Source of the DNA: Bacteroides sp.
Lineage (GTDB): Bacteria > Bacteroidota > Bacteroidia > Bacteroidales > Muribaculaceae
Reading direction: 5' to 3'
Assembly: GCA_014803765.1 (NCBI GenBank)
Contig: JAAVBC010000028.1
Coordinates: 1-64,000, forward strand
DNA: 64,000 nucleotides
The notes beneath the pieces are model-generated. The model saw only the letters and a program-made list of their open reading frames with translations. It made no database searches and was not told where the DNA came from. The position numbers were made by a program, and so were the translations under genes. Position 1 is the stretch's first letter, and every line of letters begins with the position of its first letter. Below are positions 62,421-64,000 of the stretch, piece after piece.

Positions 62421-63245
62421 ATGGAAAAGAACTATCTTGAACTCATCCGCGAGACAGCGGCGTTTATCCGCGAGCAGGTAGGAGAATGTCCCGACACAGG
62501 CATTATCCTCGGCACAGGTCTCGGTGATCTCGTAAATAAAATTGAAATTTCAAAAGAACTTGATTATCATATCATTCCCAACTTCCCCGTCAGCACCGTA
62601 GAGGGACACTCCGGAAAACTCATCTTCGGAAAACTCGGCGGGAAATACATCATGGCGATGCAGGGTCGTTTCCACTACTATGAAGGCTACGATATGAAGC
62701 AGGTGACATTCCCCGTGCGCGTGATGAAAGAACTTGGCGTTAAGACTCTTTTTGTCAGCAACGCAGCAGGAGGTATGAACAAAGAGTTTGTCGTAGGAGA
62801 TGTTATGGTTATCACAGATCATATAAATCTCTTCCCCGAGAATCCTCTACGCGGCAAAAACTATGCTGAACTCGGTCCGCGTTTCCCCGCAATGACAGAG
62901 CCCTATTCGGCACGTCTTATCAAGATGGCTGACGACTTCGCTGCAGCCGAGGGAATCCGACTTATGCACGGCGTATATGTCGGCACTCCCGGACCGACTT
63001 TTGAAACTCCCGCAGAATATGAATACTTCCGCATTATCGGTGGTGATGCAGTGGGTATGTCAACTGTGCCGGAAGTCATCGTGGCAAAACATGCCGACAT
63101 GGAAGTGTTTGGCGTATCTGTTATTACCGATCTGGGAGGTAAGGATATCAAGGAGGTGCCGACACATGAAGAGGTGCAGAAAGCTGCCGTTAAGGCTCAG
63201 CCCGTCATGACGCGTATCATAACAGAGCTTGTCGGCAGAGTATAA
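62421..63245 (+). CDS. punA: Purine nucleoside phosphorylase
   Basis: Splits purine nucleosides with phosphate into base and ribose-1-phosphate for salvage. 274 aa, the trimeric PNP family. Features are GIILGTGLGDLV (phosphate loop), FPVSTVEGHSGKL, MQGRFHYYEGY and GVYVGTPGPTFETPAEYEYF, with Asp/Ser/Met reading the purine in GDAVGMSTVPEVIVA. It follows lpxK by 16 nt. The symbol is by family. Confidence 0.92.
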   Translation: MEKNYLELIRETAAFIREQVGECPDTGIILGTGLGDLVNKIEISKELDYHIIPNFPVSTVEGHSGKLIFGKLGGKYIMAMQGRFHYYEGYDMKQVTFPVRVMKELGVKTLFVSNAAGGMNKEFVVGDVMVITDHINLFPENPLRGKNYAELGPRFPAMTEPYSARLIKMADDFAAAEGIRLMHGVYVGTPGPTFETPAEYEYFRIIGGDAVGMSTVPEVIVAKHADMEVFGVSVITDLGGKDIKEVPTHEEVQKAAVKAQPVMTRIITELVGRV

Positions 63246-63281
63246 TACATGACTCAACACTCGGGCAATCCCGAACGTTAT

Positions 63282-63312
63282 AAAAAGGAAGCACCTCCGG
63301 CGCTTCCTTTTT
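63282..63312 (+). terminator. Terminator of lpxK-punA
   Basis: AAAAAGGAAGC pairs perfectly with GCTTCCTTTTT around a 9-nt loop, with a T-run. Confidence 0.9.
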
Positions 63313-63372
63313 TACAATATACGCAATAGAAATAATATAACTCAAGAAATAATATAACTCAAAGATAGAATT

Positions 63373-64000
63373 ATGGCTGAAAATAATAAAGAGAAAGTGA
63401 CAGAAATTTCTCAGTTGGGAGAATTTGGATTAATTGATCATCTGACAAAAGATTTTCCCCTGAAGAATGAATCAAGTGTGCTCGGAGTGGGGGATGATGC
63501 TGCGATAATTGATGTTCCGGAAGGGAAAGAAGCATTGGTAACTACGGATCTTCTTCTGGAGGGGATACATTTTGATGTGCGTTATGTCCCTTTGAAACAT
63601 CTGGGATATAAGGCTGCAGTAGTAAATTTCAGCGATGTCTATGCTATGAATGGTACGCCGAAGCAGATTACGGTGTCACTCGGTGTATCCAGCAGATTTA
63701 CGGTTGAGCATATCGAACAGATCTACGCGGGCATCCGTCTTGCGTGTGAAAATTACGGTGTAGACTTGGTAGGCGGCGACACTTCTGCATCTCAGACAGG
63801 ACTCGTCATAAGCATCACCTGCTTAGGTGAGGTAGAAAAAGGAAAGGCAGTGAAACGCAGCGGCGCGAAAGAGACTGATCTTATCTGTGTATCAGGCGAC
63901 TTGGGAGCCGCGTATATGGGTCTCCAGCTTCTCGAACGCGAAAATCAGGTAGCCGCACAGAGCGGCGATCCCAATTTTCAGCCAAACTTTGCCGGTAAGG
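63373..64000 (+). CDS. thiL: Thiamine-monophosphate kinase, 3' end cut by the window
   Basis: About 209 residues are visible, starting MAENNKEKVTEISQLGEFGL. VLGVGDDAAIIDVPEG and TTDLLLEGIHFDVRYVPLKH are ThiL/PurM-type ATP and metal motifs, and VDLVGGDTSASQTGLVISIT continues the family pattern. It makes thiamine diphosphate from thiamine phosphate. The frame is open at the window edge, so the C-terminal third is missing. Confidence 0.92.
   Translation, partial: MAENNKEKVTEISQLGEFGLIDHLTKDFPLKNESSVLGVGDDAAIIDVPEGKEALVTTDLLLEGIHFDVRYVPLKHLGYKAAVVNFSDVYAMNGTPKQITVSLGVSSRFTVEHIEQIYAGIRLACENYGVDLVGGDTSASQTGLVISITCLGEVEKGKAVKRSGAKETDLICVSGDLGAAYMGLQLLERENQVAAQSGDPNFQPNFAGK

Noticed and set aside
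1-64000. CRISPR arrays, rRNA genes, integrases or complete transposons
   Set aside because: No regularly spaced repeats of 25-40 bp, no rRNA-like sequence and no recombinase or transposase motifs were found on reading both strands.

Overview
The window looks like chromosomal DNA of a gut Bacteroidales bacterium, most likely family Muribaculaceae. The family call is inference from gene content and protein character; no search was run. The sequence supports the order-level call in several ways. Most promoters fit the Bacteroidetes consensus TTTG/TTG-N19-21-TAnnTTTG, and Shine-Dalgarno sequences are weak or absent. Several secreted proteins end in type IX secretion (Por)-like sorting tails. Starch enzymes carry CBM26-like and SusE/F-like modules. 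A PPi-dependent phosphofructokinase, a tryptophanase and an exbB-exbD-exbD-tonB cluster are also present. No rRNA operon, CRISPR array or intact mobile element was found.

Layout. 0.2-5.4 kb (minus): an RNase D-like exonuclease, a small membrane protein and a large secreted GH31 alpha-glucosidase. A long nested inverted repeat (5.48-5.68 kb) separates these from bioD and glyA. 7.9-14.5 kb (minus): exbB, two exbD and tonB, then past a terminator a small membrane protein, a PstS-like lipoprotein and a TPR protein. 14.9-20.2 kb: pgk; a plus-strand pair encoding an AmgK-like kinase fused to a RapZ C-terminal domain plus a MurU-like nucleotidyltransferase; then prfA. 20.4-25.3 kb: rpsP, tRNA-Glu, a nucleoside transporter-rsmE-TPR operon, and tRNA-Met. 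25.5-28.4 kb: a BamE-like lipoprotein and a MurB-metallo-beta-lactamase-fold fusion. 28.5-32.7 kb (minus): M23/LysM peptidase, ndk, tnaA, TraB/GumN. 32.9-34.6 kb: an HU gene overlapping a gene for a membrane-spanning HU-LysM protein. 34.7-38.6 kb (minus): an MscS channel and a secreted alpha-amylase. 38.9-41.0 kb: a small accessory patch (HigBA-like toxin-antitoxin, CopG-like protein, membrane protein, truncated phage tape-measure-like ORF) ending against tRNA-Cys. 41.3-49.6 kb: a secreted C10 cysteine protease, then PPi-PFK, an MFS transporter, a stand-alone Spi-like protein and a small membrane protein. 49.7-55.8 kb (minus): mdh, Sua5/YciO, BASS-type transporter, mtnN, a FeoB-associated-type protein, topB, mazG. 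56-64 kb (plus): nrnA-like, DUF4827-like lipoprotein, glmM, sppA, lpxK, purine nucleoside phosphorylase and a truncated thiL.

Common themes. Cell-envelope and amino-sugar functions recur: an AmgK-RapZ/MurU-like pair for muramic-acid recycling, MurB, GlmM, LpxK, an M23 peptidase and a LysM-bearing HU protein. The GH31 enzyme and the alpha-amylase share a near-identical starch-binding module and probably act together on starch. The C10 protease and the Spi-like protein may be a protease and inhibitor pair. The candidates I find most novel are the HU-TM-LysM protein, the AmgK-RapZ fusion, the MurB-MBL fusion and the inverted repeat beside bioD.
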